From assembly GCA_023453025.1 (NCBI GenBank), contig JAEXUD010000028.1:26140-90139 (forward strand): a stretch of 64,000 nt of DNA, read 5' to 3'. The DNA comes from Bacillota bacterium. GTDB taxonomy: Bacteria > Bacillota > Clostridia > Tissierellales > Sedimentibacteraceae. A program made the position numbers and the translations under genes. The notes below the pieces were generated by a model that worked only from the letters and a program-made list of their open reading frames with translations, was not told where the DNA came from and made no database searches. Below, piece after piece: positions 44,929-53,543 of the stretch (position 1 is its first letter; every line of letters starts with the position of its first letter).

Positions 44929-46029
44929 TTACTTAACTAATCCTGTGCTTCTTATTTCTACATTAAAATGAACCTTTATGTCAGCTGCTTCAAATACTTC
45001 GTCATATTTATCCTCAATTTTGTCAAAATCAGATTTATGGAATTTGTATAAATCGTCCTTTATTTGCAGCAAATCTGCTCTGTATGTATGCTGAAGCTTA
45101 TCAATTGTGTTTGAAGAAACATCAGAAACCCTTTTTACTGCTTCCTCCCTTATTTTATTAATGAAATTTTTATCCTCCAGGCTGTTATTGCCTATAATAA
45201 AGGAATCTATATAGCAAAACAGTGTAATGTAATAATCAACGCTTAAATTTTCATTATTAAGATTAATATCCTCGGTCACACTTACATCAACAGCTCCCAA
45301 TCCAACTGTAGTTCCGTCAACCTCAATATTGAAGTTTTTAATATTAGCTCTGTCCGGATTTAATAAAAGCATTATTGTTTCTATTTCCATAGGCTCCAAA
45401 AATCCTATAAGCTCATATTCTTTCATTATGGCGGCTCTTTCAACCTTTAAACTTTTATCATTTATTTCAACTACCGGTACCATTGCATTTCCTGTCTGAC
45501 CTAGATGCAGTATTGCTTCATCAAAGGTATAAATATCCTGATAGCTTTCTCTTTTAAGCTTAATCAGCATATCACTTAAAAATCTTCCTACTATAGGGTT
45601 GCTTGGTATTTCTGTATTAATGATATCCTCTGCTTTTCCTTTGGCTATACATATTTTTACTCTTCTGTTCATTTGAGGTGAACGCTGAATTTCATCAAAC
45701 AATTTTTTTAATGTTTCAGAATCTCTTGCAACATCTTCTCCAAGAACTATAACCTGCATTAATCTGTCCGAAATTGCTTTTTCTGAATGAAGGTAGCTTA
45801 TACTGTAAAAATCAGCAAAGTTGTCGCTGTCTTTAGTATAAACAAGTCTTTGTTCTTCATCGCCTTCATTTATCTTTGGTATTTCAGAAGTGAATGTCAG
45901 ATTGTCAGGGTTTTTATCTATTCCAACCGCAAATAAATATTCTCTTTTATTTATTTCAACGCTGTCCCAACAGCCGGTGACAATTAATGATGTAATTAAT
46001 GTTATTATTAATATTTTTATATATTTCAT
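44929..46029 (-). CDS. Germinant receptor lipoprotein, Ger(x)C family
   Basis: This is the lipoprotein (C) subunit of a spore germinant receptor in the inner spore membrane. The 366 residues have a signal peptide with lipobox VTGC (Cys20) and the family start CWDSVEINKREYLFAVGID. VVLGEDVARD and the C-terminal helix-rich domain follow. AAAAGGGG precedes ATG 46029. It is the last gene of the four-gene ger operon. Confidence 0.92.
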   Translation of the reverse strand: MKYIKILIITLITSLIVTGCWDSVEINKREYLFAVGIDKNPDNLTFTSEIPKINEGDEEQRLVYTKDSDNFADFYSISYLHSEKAISDRLMQVIVLGEDVARDSETLKKLFDEIQRSPQMNRRVKICIAKGKAEDIINTEIPSNPIVGRFLSDMLIKLKRESYQDIYTFDEAILHLGQTGNAMVPVVEINDKSLKVERAAIMKEYELIGFLEPMEIETIMLLLNPDRANIKNFNIEVDGTTVGLGAVDVSVTEDINLNNENLSVDYYITLFCYIDSFIIGNNSLEDKNFINKIREEAVKRVSDVSSNTIDKLQHTYRADLLQIKDDLYKFHKSDFDKIEDKYDEVFEAADIKVHFNVEIRSTGLVK

Positions 46030-46060
46030 TTAAACCCCTTTTAAAAATGACAACAAGCTG

Positions 46061-47152
46061 TCAATTATTAATTGCCCTTTTCGCTTTTCTATTATCTGCT
46101 AAAGCCACGGTTAATGGAATTAAAAAATTAATTGCACTCAATATGATTATAGGCCACTGTATGTATGGAAACATCATGTACATACCGGGCAACGCCGCAG
46201 CCATAATATATAGAATCGGTATTTGTATATAGATGTAATACCCGTTTTCCCTGGTTTTGAAAGTCTCCTGCATAGCGAGATTTGTGAAATATGCAATAAT
46301 GCATATGGTTGTAAATGTAACAACTATTTCAAAGCTTAATCCGACTATTTCTGTATTTTCAAAGAAAAAACCCGGTATGTTAACAAACTTCATAATTGAT
46401 ATGAACGGCCAAACCATGTTAGCGGCTTCCTTCATTCCAAACTTTACAATGACCATAAGGTAACAGGCTATGTAAAGTATTGTACTCATAATGATAAATC
46501 TTCTGTTTATTATTATATTTTTTTCTTTTACTGATACACGGCTGTTAGAAAACAGCAAAAGTGAAAATCCAAAAAAACCTAGCATCGCACCGGGAATAGA
46601 TTTAACAACGCCCTGAACATCAGCCGGAAAAACAGGAAATACATTGGAATAATCAGCATAGTATGTTGAAAAAATTATTATTAAAAGGTACGGTATTAAA
46701 GCAATTAAAATAGCGATGCTTGCTAAATTACCTATGGATTGCATTCCTTTTTTTGTTGCATAGCTTGCTATCAGTAATATTGCAATGATTATAGCGCTTA
46801 TTGGTGTATTAAACAGCATCATAAGCTTTATCTGCTCCGCAAAGTCCTTCATCATTATACTGTTTGCGGTCAGGAACATAAGAATGTAATAAATTCCTGC
46901 AATTTTAGACACAAATTTGGGAAAAACCCTGTTAGAAATACTGATGATTGTATCTTCCTTGTATTTTGTCAATACCTTGTTTATTGGTTTTAGGCTTATA
47001 TATATAATGAATGCTGCAGCAATAATAGACATCCATCCCACAGGTCCATCTATTTCAGTTAAAAGTAACGGCATCAGCATTGACTGAAATACAAATGAAA
47101 CTAATATTAAAATTGCCATATTCTGATATGGAGTAATATCCTGGTCAAACAT
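46061..47152 (-). CDS. Germinant receptor permease subunit, GerAB family
   Basis: The 363-residue integral membrane protein has ten membrane helices of the amino-acid permease-like GerAB family. This subunit is thought to bind the germinant. ATG 47152 touches the stop of the A-subunit gene (TAAATG), with AAGGGGA upstream. Ligand unknown. Confidence 0.92.
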   Translation of the reverse strand: MFDQDITPYQNMAILILVSFVFQSMLMPLLLTEIDGPVGWMSIIAAAFIIYISLKPINKVLTKYKEDTIISISNRVFPKFVSKIAGIYYILMFLTANSIMMKDFAEQIKLMMLFNTPISAIIIAILLIASYATKKGMQSIGNLASIAILIALIPYLLIIIFSTYYADYSNVFPVFPADVQGVVKSIPGAMLGFFGFSLLLFSNSRVSVKEKNIIINRRFIIMSTILYIACYLMVIVKFGMKEAANMVWPFISIMKFVNIPGFFFENTEIVGLSFEIVVTFTTICIIAYFTNLAMQETFKTRENGYYIYIQIPILYIMAAALPGMYMMFPYIQWPIIILSAINFLIPLTVALADNRKAKRAINN

Positions 47153-48655
47153 TTATTTCCCCTTTTCTTTTTCAAATTGTAAATACCTTGGTTTACGTAC
47201 CATTGTTTTAATTCTTGGTCTGATAACTGTATCTCTTAAATCCTTTCTGTTTTCCACAAAACTTGAAAACGGAGTCATATATGGAACTCCACAGCTTTTC
47301 AATGTGCACAGATGAATTATCAAAAGGCAAAGGCCTATTGATATTCCAAACAAACCAAATATTGATGCAACTATAATAAAACCGAATCTTATCATTCTAA
47401 GAGATGTGCTGAAATTGTAGCTCGGTATCGCAAATGATGAAATTGCAGTTAACGCAACAATTATTACAGCCAATGGAGTTATGAGCCCTGCCTCAACTGA
47501 TGACTGACCTATTACCAACCCCCCCACTAATCCTATAGTTGTACCCACAGGACTTGTGATTCTAAGTGAAGCCTCTCTTACAAGCTCCATTACAAGCTCC
47601 ATTAAAAATGCTTCAAAATAAGGCGGAAACGGTACATTTGCCCTTGAAGCGGCAACATACAAAGCAAGCTGCGTCGGCAGCAGGTTCGGATGATACTGGG
47701 TAACTGCCACATAGAGAGCAGGCAGCAGCATAACTATCGGCAATGCTATATAACGTATCATTCTGGTTACACATGAAGGCATCCATCTTTCGTAGTAATC
47801 CTCTGATGACTGCATAAATGATACAAATATAGCGGGAGCAATCAAGGCTGACGGGGTGTTATCTACCGTTATTACCACTCTTCCCTCGAGCAAGGCTGAA
47901 GCTGCAGCATCAGGTCTTTCTGTATTCTCGATTTGTGGAAATGGTGAATATATGTCATCCTCAATCATTTCTTCAATATAAGAGCTTTCCAGAATTGCTT
48001 CAATATTTATATTTTTAATTCTTTTTTCAACTGTTTCTAAAACAGTCTTATTAACTATATCATCTATGTATAAAATTGCTATATCCGTCTTTGACCTGGT
48101 TCCAACCTGCATGTATTTTACTTTTAGCTTGGGATCTCTTATTCTCCTTCTGATAAGGGTTATATTAACCTTCATAGTTTCATTGAAGCCGTCTCTTGCT
48201 CCTCTGATGAGAGTTTCGGCAGATGGCTCCTGAACTCCTCTCATAGGCCATCCCCTTGAAGAAAGCATAATTCCCTTTGGACATCCTTCTATCAGGAGAA
48301 CCGTCTCTCCTGACAGCACCTTGTCGATGCATTCCTGTATTGTTTTAAGTGCCTGTATTTCTGTTATGGCTATATTTGTATCAGCAATTGCCTTTTGAAG
48401 CTCAGAATCACTTTTTTCCAGTTTTTCAACATTTAAATTTTGCATCAGCTTGTCGACAGCATACTCACTTATTGCTTCTTTTGTAGTCATTCCGTCAACA
48501 TAAACCAATAGCATTTTTAATTTTTTATTTTCTCCCGCATCAATTTTTCTGAAAATTATATCATTGGCATCCTTAAAAATACTTTTTAATATTTGCTCAT
48601 TCTTATTTAAATCTTTTTCTATTTTGATCGCCGTTATATCTTGCTTATCATTCAT
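47153..48655 (-). CDS. Germinant receptor A subunit, GerAA family
   Basis: The 500-residue protein has a soluble N-terminal half (about 1-240; LLVYVDGMTTKEAISEYAV) and a membrane half. The conserved EGRVVITVDNTPSALIAPAIF and the ASLRITSPVGTTIGLVGGLVIGQSSVEAGL segment are clear GerAA signatures. The tail is basic. AGGAGC precedes ATG 48655. It is the second gene of the operon, ten bases after a small membrane protein gene. Confidence 0.95.
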   Translation of the reverse strand: MNDKQDITAIKIEKDLNKNEQILKSIFKDANDIIFRKIDAGENKKLKMLLVYVDGMTTKEAISEYAVDKLMQNLNVEKLEKSDSELQKAIADTNIAITEIQALKTIQECIDKVLSGETVLLIEGCPKGIMLSSRGWPMRGVQEPSAETLIRGARDGFNETMKVNITLIRRRIRDPKLKVKYMQVGTRSKTDIAILYIDDIVNKTVLETVEKRIKNINIEAILESSYIEEMIEDDIYSPFPQIENTERPDAAASALLEGRVVITVDNTPSALIAPAIFVSFMQSSEDYYERWMPSCVTRMIRYIALPIVMLLPALYVAVTQYHPNLLPTQLALYVAASRANVPFPPYFEAFLMELVMELVREASLRITSPVGTTIGLVGGLVIGQSSVEAGLITPLAVIIVALTAISSFAIPSYNFSTSLRMIRFGFIIVASIFGLFGISIGLCLLIIHLCTLKSCGVPYMTPFSSFVENRKDLRDTVIRPRIKTMVRKPRYLQFEKEKGK

Positions 48656-48664
48656 TTAACGCTC

Positions 48665-48865
48665 CTATAAATTTATTGTAATTACTGCTGCTATTGCCAG
48701 TATTCCATATATTATTCCTGTGGTTCTCACTATTTTATAATCTCTGTGATAATTGCTCCGTTTTAGTTCCTTGCTGGTTTTAAAAATTAATATAAAGCTT
48801 ATTATTAAAAAAACAATTATGGTATCATTGTTAATTATCCTTTTTATGTCATTAATAAAATACAT
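48665..48865 (-). CDS. Small membrane protein of ger operon (CLC_0170-like)
   Basis: The 66-residue protein has two membrane helices (TIIVFLIISFILIF and GIIYGILAIAAVITI) joined by a basic loop. Small two-helix proteins of this kind (the CLC_0170 type) accompany germinant receptor genes in clostridia and may be D-like subunits. AGGAGGGG precedes the start. Confidence 0.72.
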   Translation of the reverse strand: MYFINDIKRIINNDTIIVFLIISFILIFKTSKELKRSNYHRDYKIVRTTGIIYGILAIAAVITINL

Positions 48866-48967
48866 AACCCCTCCTATGCTTGTTCTACAATATTAGTAAT
48901 ATTTGCATTTTAAGGTTTTTTTATACCAATTTATTAAAAAAATATAGAGGAAGTATTCCTCTATATT

Positions 48968-50536
48968 TTAGGTATTCATATTATGTTTTTGTTTTTTCCT
49001 CACCAGTGTTGACAAATCAATTCCCAGCTTTGCTGCTGCTTCCTTCATATTTTTTGAGGATGCAAGGGTTGTTTCTATTATTGTCCTTTCATATTCATCA
49101 AGCTTATCCTTCAAGGTCTTGCTGTCAGATAAAAATTTATGGTTTATATCTGTTAAATCATTGATGTTCAGCTGTTCTTTAAATAACTCATTATCAATTG
49201 ATGCAGTTTCGGTCATCAATACAAGGCGTTCAATAATATTCTTTAGTTCTCTTATGTTTCCCGGCCATTCATAAACCAGGAAGCTTTCAAGACAGCCTGT
49301 AGTAAAATAGCAGTTTTTGCCATGCTTGTTATTGTAATACTCAACAAACTGCTGAGCTAAGGGTATGATATCCTCTTTTCTTTGACGTAAGGGAGGAATA
49401 ACAAATGAAACCACATTTAATCTGTAATAAAGATCTGCTCTGAACTTCTTTTCATCTACTAATTGTTTTAAATCTACATTTGTAGCTGCGATTATACGGG
49501 CATTAAATTCTACCGGAGCCGTGCCTCCTATACGGTAAAACATTCTGTCGTTTATTGCACTTAACAGCTTTACCTGAAGAGTATATGGCATATCTCCTAT
49601 TTCATCCAAATATAATATTCCTCCGTTGGCTTCTTCAAACAGCCCTTTCTTTCCGCCCTTTTTTGCACCTGTAAAGGAGCCTTCCTCATATCCGAAAAAT
49701 TCTGATTCCAGCAAATGTTCAGGAACTGCGCTGCAATTTATTTTTACAAACTTTCCTCTGTTATATTTGCTGGTATTGTAAATATAGGTTGATATAAAAT
49801 CCTTACCTACTCCTGTCTCACCCAAGATAAGAACAATGCTGTCTACATTGGCAATTTTACCGGCCTTTTTATAAATATTTTTCATTTTCTCATTGTTGTT
49901 TATAGGCTCTTTAATATTGCCTTTAACCCTGATGTTAAAATCATCAAACTCATTTATGAAAAGGTTTTTTTCCTTTGTTATACTTTTCATCAATACATCA
50001 AGCTCGGATACATCTCTTATAACAGCTATTGTTTTTTTAAGATTCTTATTTTCATCAAATATTGGTGAACCGGAAACAAGGCATCTCTGACCTTTATAAT
50101 AATTATTAATAGTAGATACAGGTCCCATGGTTTCTATAACCTTAGCGCAGCATGAATTAGGAAGTACGTTTGATTTTTTCAATTCATATACGGATTTTCC
50201 TATTATTTGCTCTCTGGATAACCCGGATAAGTTCAGAAATGCATCATTTACATATGTAGTTATGCCTTCATCGTCTGTTATATATATTCCATCCTTTAAT
50301 TTGTTTAACATTTCATTATATAAATATTGCTGGCTGCTTAATCTGCTGACTTGCTTTTCCAGCTCATTTCCGATTGAAAAATCATAAAAGAAAAAAGCAA
50401 ACAACTCATGTTCATAAAGCTTCATTTCCTCATTCAACACATAATAAACAGAATTATCAGTATATTTCACCGAATAAAACTTTTGGTCTTCATAATCCTT
50501 TATATCATGAAAAAATACCGTTAATTTCTTGTTCAA
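48968..50536 (-). CDS. PAS-PAS-AAA+ sigma-54-dependent activator
   Basis: As given from TTG 50536 the protein has 522 residues. It contains a PAS domain (about 70-180, LKDGIYITDDEGITTYVN), an AAA+ domain (Walker A GETGVGKD, loop GSFTGA, Walker B GGILYLDEIGD) and a C-terminal Fis-like helix-turn-helix (MKEAAAKLGIDLSTLVRKK). The same frame continues upstream to about 50656 with PAS-like sequence (GFVVTDNKFNILYCNNYF), where an AAAGGGGTG ribosome site is followed only by ATT and ATA codons. The true start is therefore probably there. It diverges from thl-atoDA, so it probably activates that operon. Confidence 0.9.
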   Translation of the reverse strand: MNKKLTVFFHDIKDYEDQKFYSVKYTDNSVYYVLNEEMKLYEHELFAFFFYDFSIGNELEKQVSRLSSQQYLYNEMLNKLKDGIYITDDEGITTYVNDAFLNLSGLSREQIIGKSVYELKKSNVLPNSCCAKVIETMGPVSTINNYYKGQRCLVSGSPIFDENKNLKKTIAVIRDVSELDVLMKSITKEKNLFINEFDDFNIRVKGNIKEPINNNEKMKNIYKKAGKIANVDSIVLILGETGVGKDFISTYIYNTSKYNRGKFVKINCSAVPEHLLESEFFGYEEGSFTGAKKGGKKGLFEEANGGILYLDEIGDMPYTLQVKLLSAINDRMFYRIGGTAPVEFNARIIAATNVDLKQLVDEKKFRADLYYRLNVVSFVIPPLRQRKEDIIPLAQQFVEYYNNKHGKNCYFTTGCLESFLVYEWPGNIRELKNIIERLVLMTETASIDNELFKEQLNINDLTDINHKFLSDSKTLKDKLDEYERTIIETTLASSKNMKEAAAKLGIDLSTLVRKKQKHNMNT

Positions 50537-50647
50537 TATATCTTCATTGTTTTTGCATATATTAATTTTGAAATAGTTATTGCAATATAAAATATTAAAC
50601 TTATTATCAGTTACAACAAACCCTAGATTAAAACCGATATTTTTAGT

Positions 50648-50665
50648 TATTATAATGCACCCCTT
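50648..50665 (-). promoter_or_regulatory. Ribosome site with only non-ATG start codons for the activator
   Basis: On the minus strand AAGGGG is followed by ATT (50654-50656), ATA (50651-50653) and ATA (50648-50650), in frame with the activator. There is an in-frame TAA just upstream, and no ATG, GTG or TTG before 50536. Confidence 0.6.
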
Positions 50666-50740
50666 TTTTTATTTATATTTTAAGATTGATATTTTTTAGA
50701 CAATATGATAATATATTATTAATATATTATATTATCATAT

Positions 50741-50789
50741 ATGCAACATTGCAATAAATATATTGAAATAAATATGCACACTTGCATAT
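50741..50789. promoter_or_regulatory. Inverted repeats, candidate activator-binding sites
   Basis: ATATGCA-N4-TGCATAT (50772-50789) has perfect 7-base arms. ATGCAACATTGCAAT (50741-50755) carries related half-sites. They lie 65-110 bases before the sigma-54 promoter, where enhancer sites are expected. Confidence 0.6.
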
Positions 50790-50851
50790 GAAATAATGCT
50801 TGTTTTAAAATTTATATAATAAATTACAAATATTTTAATCATACGTAATAA

Positions 50852-50867
50852 TGGCATAATATTTGCT
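50852..50867 (+). promoter_or_regulatory. Sigma-54 promoter of thl-atoDA
   Basis: TGGCATAATATTTGCT fits TGGCAYRNNNNTTGCW with no mismatch. Transcription would start near 50878, about 27 bases before the thiolase start and just upstream of its AGGAGG. Confidence 0.9.
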
Positions 50868-50904
50868 ACATAATAAGTGCAAATAAAATTTTAGGAGGAA
50901 AATT

Positions 50905-52083
50905 ATGAAAAAAGCAGTAATAGTATCTGCCGCAAGAACACCTATAGGATCATTCGGGGGTGCATTAGCACCGCTATCAGCTGTTGAATTAGGTGTAATA
51001 GCAGCAAAAGAAGCAATTAAAAGAGCAGGAATTGAACCTGGTATTATTGAAGAAGTATATTTCGGAAACGTATTAGGTGCAGGATTAGGGCAAAATGTAG
51101 CAAGACAAGTAACACTGGGTTCAGGCTTATCTGAAGAAACTCCGGCGTTGACAATCAATATGGTATGCGGCTCAGGTCTGAGAGCAGTCAGCATGGCAGC
51201 ACAATTTGTAGAAAGCGGACAATGTGACGTTATCCTTTGCGGAGGAACAGAAAGCATGACCAATGCTCCGTATCTTTTACCTAAAGCCAGATGGGGACAG
51301 AGAATGGGAGACGGAAAAGTTGTAGATTACATGGTTTATGACGGCTTGACAGATGTTTATAATCAATATCACATGGGAATCACTGCAGAAAATATAGCCG
51401 AGCAATGGGGAATAACAAGAGAAGAACAGGACAGAATAGCAGCACAGAGCCAGAACAGAGCAGAGGCAGCTCAAAAAGACGGAAAATTTGCAGATGAAAT
51501 AGCTCCTGTAGTAATTCCACAGAGAAAAGGTGATCCAATCATTATAGACACAGACGAATATCCGAGACACGGAACTACAATTGATAAAATGGCTAAGTTA
51601 AAGCCTGCATTTAAAAAAGACGGCACAGTTACAGCAGGAAATGCGTCCGGAATTAATGACGGAGCAGCAGCTCTGATTATTATGAGCAAAGAAAAAGCTG
51701 ATGAGCTTGGTTTAAAATATTTATGTGAAGTTGCCGGATACGGCTCAGCAGGAGTTGATCCTAAAATAATGGGAATCGGACCGGTACCTGCTACTAAAAA
51801 AGCCTTGGCTATGGCCGGATGGACAGTAGAGGATCTGGAGCTGATTGAAGCAAATGAAGCATTTGCAGCACAGTCAGCAGCTGTAACCAGAGATTTGGGA
51901 CTAAATGAAGAAATAACTAATGTTAACGGCGGAGCTATTGCTTTGGGACATCCGATTGGAGCATCAGGAGCAAGAATTCTTATAACACTTATTTATGAAA
52001 TGCAAAAAAGAGATGCTAAAAAAGGTCTTGCAACATTGTGCATTGGTGGCGGTATGGGAACTGCAATGCTGATTCAAAGATAA
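50905..52083 (+). CDS. Acetyl-CoA C-acetyltransferase (thiolase)
   Basis: This thiolase splits acetoacetyl-CoA with CoA into two acetyl-CoA, or runs in reverse. The 392-residue length is standard. The nucleophile Cys is in VCGSGLRA (about 88), the His in GHPIGASG and the second Cys in CIGGGMG. It is first in a three-gene operon with both CoA-transferase subunits under a sigma-54 promoter. In lysine fermentation this operon would take acetoacetate to acetyl-CoA. AGGAGG precedes the start. Confidence 0.95.
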   Translation: MKKAVIVSAARTPIGSFGGALAPLSAVELGVIAAKEAIKRAGIEPGIIEEVYFGNVLGAGLGQNVARQVTLGSGLSEETPALTINMVCGSGLRAVSMAAQFVESGQCDVILCGGTESMTNAPYLLPKARWGQRMGDGKVVDYMVYDGLTDVYNQYHMGITAENIAEQWGITREEQDRIAAQSQNRAEAAQKDGKFADEIAPVVIPQRKGDPIIIDTDEYPRHGTTIDKMAKLKPAFKKDGTVTAGNASGINDGAAALIIMSKEKADELGLKYLCEVAGYGSAGVDPKIMGIGPVPATKKALAMAGWTVEDLELIEANEAFAAQSAAVTRDLGLNEEITNVNGGAIALGHPIGASGARILITLIYEMQKRDAKKGLATLCIGGGMGTAMLIQR

Positions 52084-52103
52084 TTCAAACGGAGGATGAA
52101 TTT

Positions 52104-52760
52104 ATGATAAACAAAATTATATCCGTCAAAGAAGCCGCAGAAAAGGTAAAAGACGGTATGACAATCATGGTCGGTGGATTCCTTGCAAATGGAACACCGG
52201 AAAATTTAATTGATGCACTCGTTGCAAACAATATGAAAAATCTAACACTAATATGCAATGATACGGGATTTCCTGACAAGGGCGTGGGAAAAATGGTAGT
52301 TAATAAGCAGTTTAAGAAGATTATTGCATCTCATGTAGGTACCAACCCCGAAACTGCAAACCAAATGAATTCCGGTGAAACAGAAGTAGTATTGACTCCA
52401 CAGGGTACATTGGCCGAAAAAGTTCGTTGCGGCGGTAATGGTCTTGGAGGATTCTACACTCCTACAGGAATCGGAACCGAAGCAGAAACAGGAAAAGAAA
52501 AGAAGGTTATCGACGGCAGGGAATATATTTTTGAAACTCCGCTAAGAGCTGATGTAGCACTGCTTAGAGCATCAGTTGCGGATAAAAAAGGAAACATGGT
52601 ATTCAATAAAACAATGAAAAATTTCAATCCTTTGATGGCAACAGCAGCAGATGTTGTAATAGTAGAAGCTGACAAGATTGTTGAAGTGGGAGAAATTAAT
52701 CCGGACAACGTTATGTGTTCAGGAATATTTGTTGACTACATAGTGGGAGGTGGCAAATAA
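52104..52760 (+). CDS. atoD: Acetoacetate/butyrate CoA-transferase subunit A
   Basis: The 218-residue alpha subunit of a family I CoA-transferase has VGGFLANGTPENLIDAL and the oxyanion-type segment GFYTPTGIGTEAETGK. With subunit B it would move CoA from butyryl-CoA to acetoacetate. ATG 52104 follows GGAGG; the frame upstream overlaps the thiolase gene. Its stop overlaps the start of subunit B (TAATG). Substrate preference is inferred from context; other short-chain acids are possible. Confidence 0.92.
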   Translation: MINKIISVKEAAEKVKDGMTIMVGGFLANGTPENLIDALVANNMKNLTLICNDTGFPDKGVGKMVVNKQFKKIIASHVGTNPETANQMNSGETEVVLTPQGTLAEKVRCGGNGLGGFYTPTGIGTEAETGKEKKVIDGREYIFETPLRADVALLRASVADKKGNMVFNKTMKNFNPLMATAADVVIVEADKIVEVGEINPDNVMCSGIFVDYIVGGGK

Positions 52761-53416
52761 TGGATGCAAAAATAGTTATAGCAAAAAGAGTAGCCCAATT
52801 GCTGCATGACGGAAATGTTGTAAACCTAGGCATAGGACTTCCTACAATGGTAGCAAATTATATTCCTGAAGGCGTGGATATCACATTCCAGTCTGAAAAT
52901 GGGTTTTTAGGATTGGGACCTGCTCCTGAACCGGGAAAAGAAGATTGGGAACTGGTTAATGCAGGCGGTATGCCGTCATCAATAGTACCCGGAGGAATGT
53001 TCTTTGACAGTGCGACATCATTTGGAATAATCCGCGGCGGTCATGTTGATGCAACAGTTCTGGGAGCTATGGAAGTAGATGAAAAAGGTAACCTGGCTAA
53101 CTGGAAAATACCCGGCAAAATGGTTCCGGGCATGGGCGGAGCAATGGATTTGGTTGTTGGCGCCAATACGGTAATTATAGCCATGGTGCACACCCAAAAG
53201 GGAAAACCGAAAATTTTAAAACAATGTACTCTTCCATTGACTGCTAAGGAACAAGTAAATATAATTGTAACTGAAATGGCTCTTATGAGAGTTACGGATA
53301 AAGGTCTTGTTCTTGAAGAATTAGGACCTGAAGCAACGGTTGAAGAAGTAGTAGCAGCAACCGACGCTAATTTGATAATCTCACCTGATTTAAAGAGATT
53401 TGGATTAGACGATTAG
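52760..53416 (+). CDS. atoA: Acetoacetate/butyrate CoA-transferase subunit B
   Basis: The 218-residue beta subunit carries the catalytic Glu in QSENGFLGLG (about 46), which forms the CoA thioester. VNLGIGLPTMVANYIPEG and GMGGAMDLVVGA are also family signatures. Translation is coupled to subunit A. A very strong terminator follows, ending the operon. Confidence 0.94.
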   Translation: MDAKIVIAKRVAQLLHDGNVVNLGIGLPTMVANYIPEGVDITFQSENGFLGLGPAPEPGKEDWELVNAGGMPSSIVPGGMFFDSATSFGIIRGGHVDATVLGAMEVDEKGNLANWKIPGKMVPGMGGAMDLVVGANTVIIAMVHTQKGKPKILKQCTLPLTAKEQVNIIVTEMALMRVTDKGLVLEELGPEATVEEVVAATDANLIISPDLKRFGLDD

Positions 53417-53423
53417 TATTAAC

Positions 53424-53474
53424 GACCGAGAGGGGATAGACATTTTTTGTCCGTCCCCTCTCGGTCAATTTTTT
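53424..53474 (+). terminator. Terminator of thl-atoDA
   Basis: GACCGAGAGGGGA / TCCCCTCTCGGTC stem followed by eight T residues. Confidence 0.95.
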
Positions 53475-53543
53475 TTGCAAAAAATTTCACCTGTTTATCA
53501 CAAATATGTTATATTATTGGTAATAATAGCAAAGGGAGGCTGT

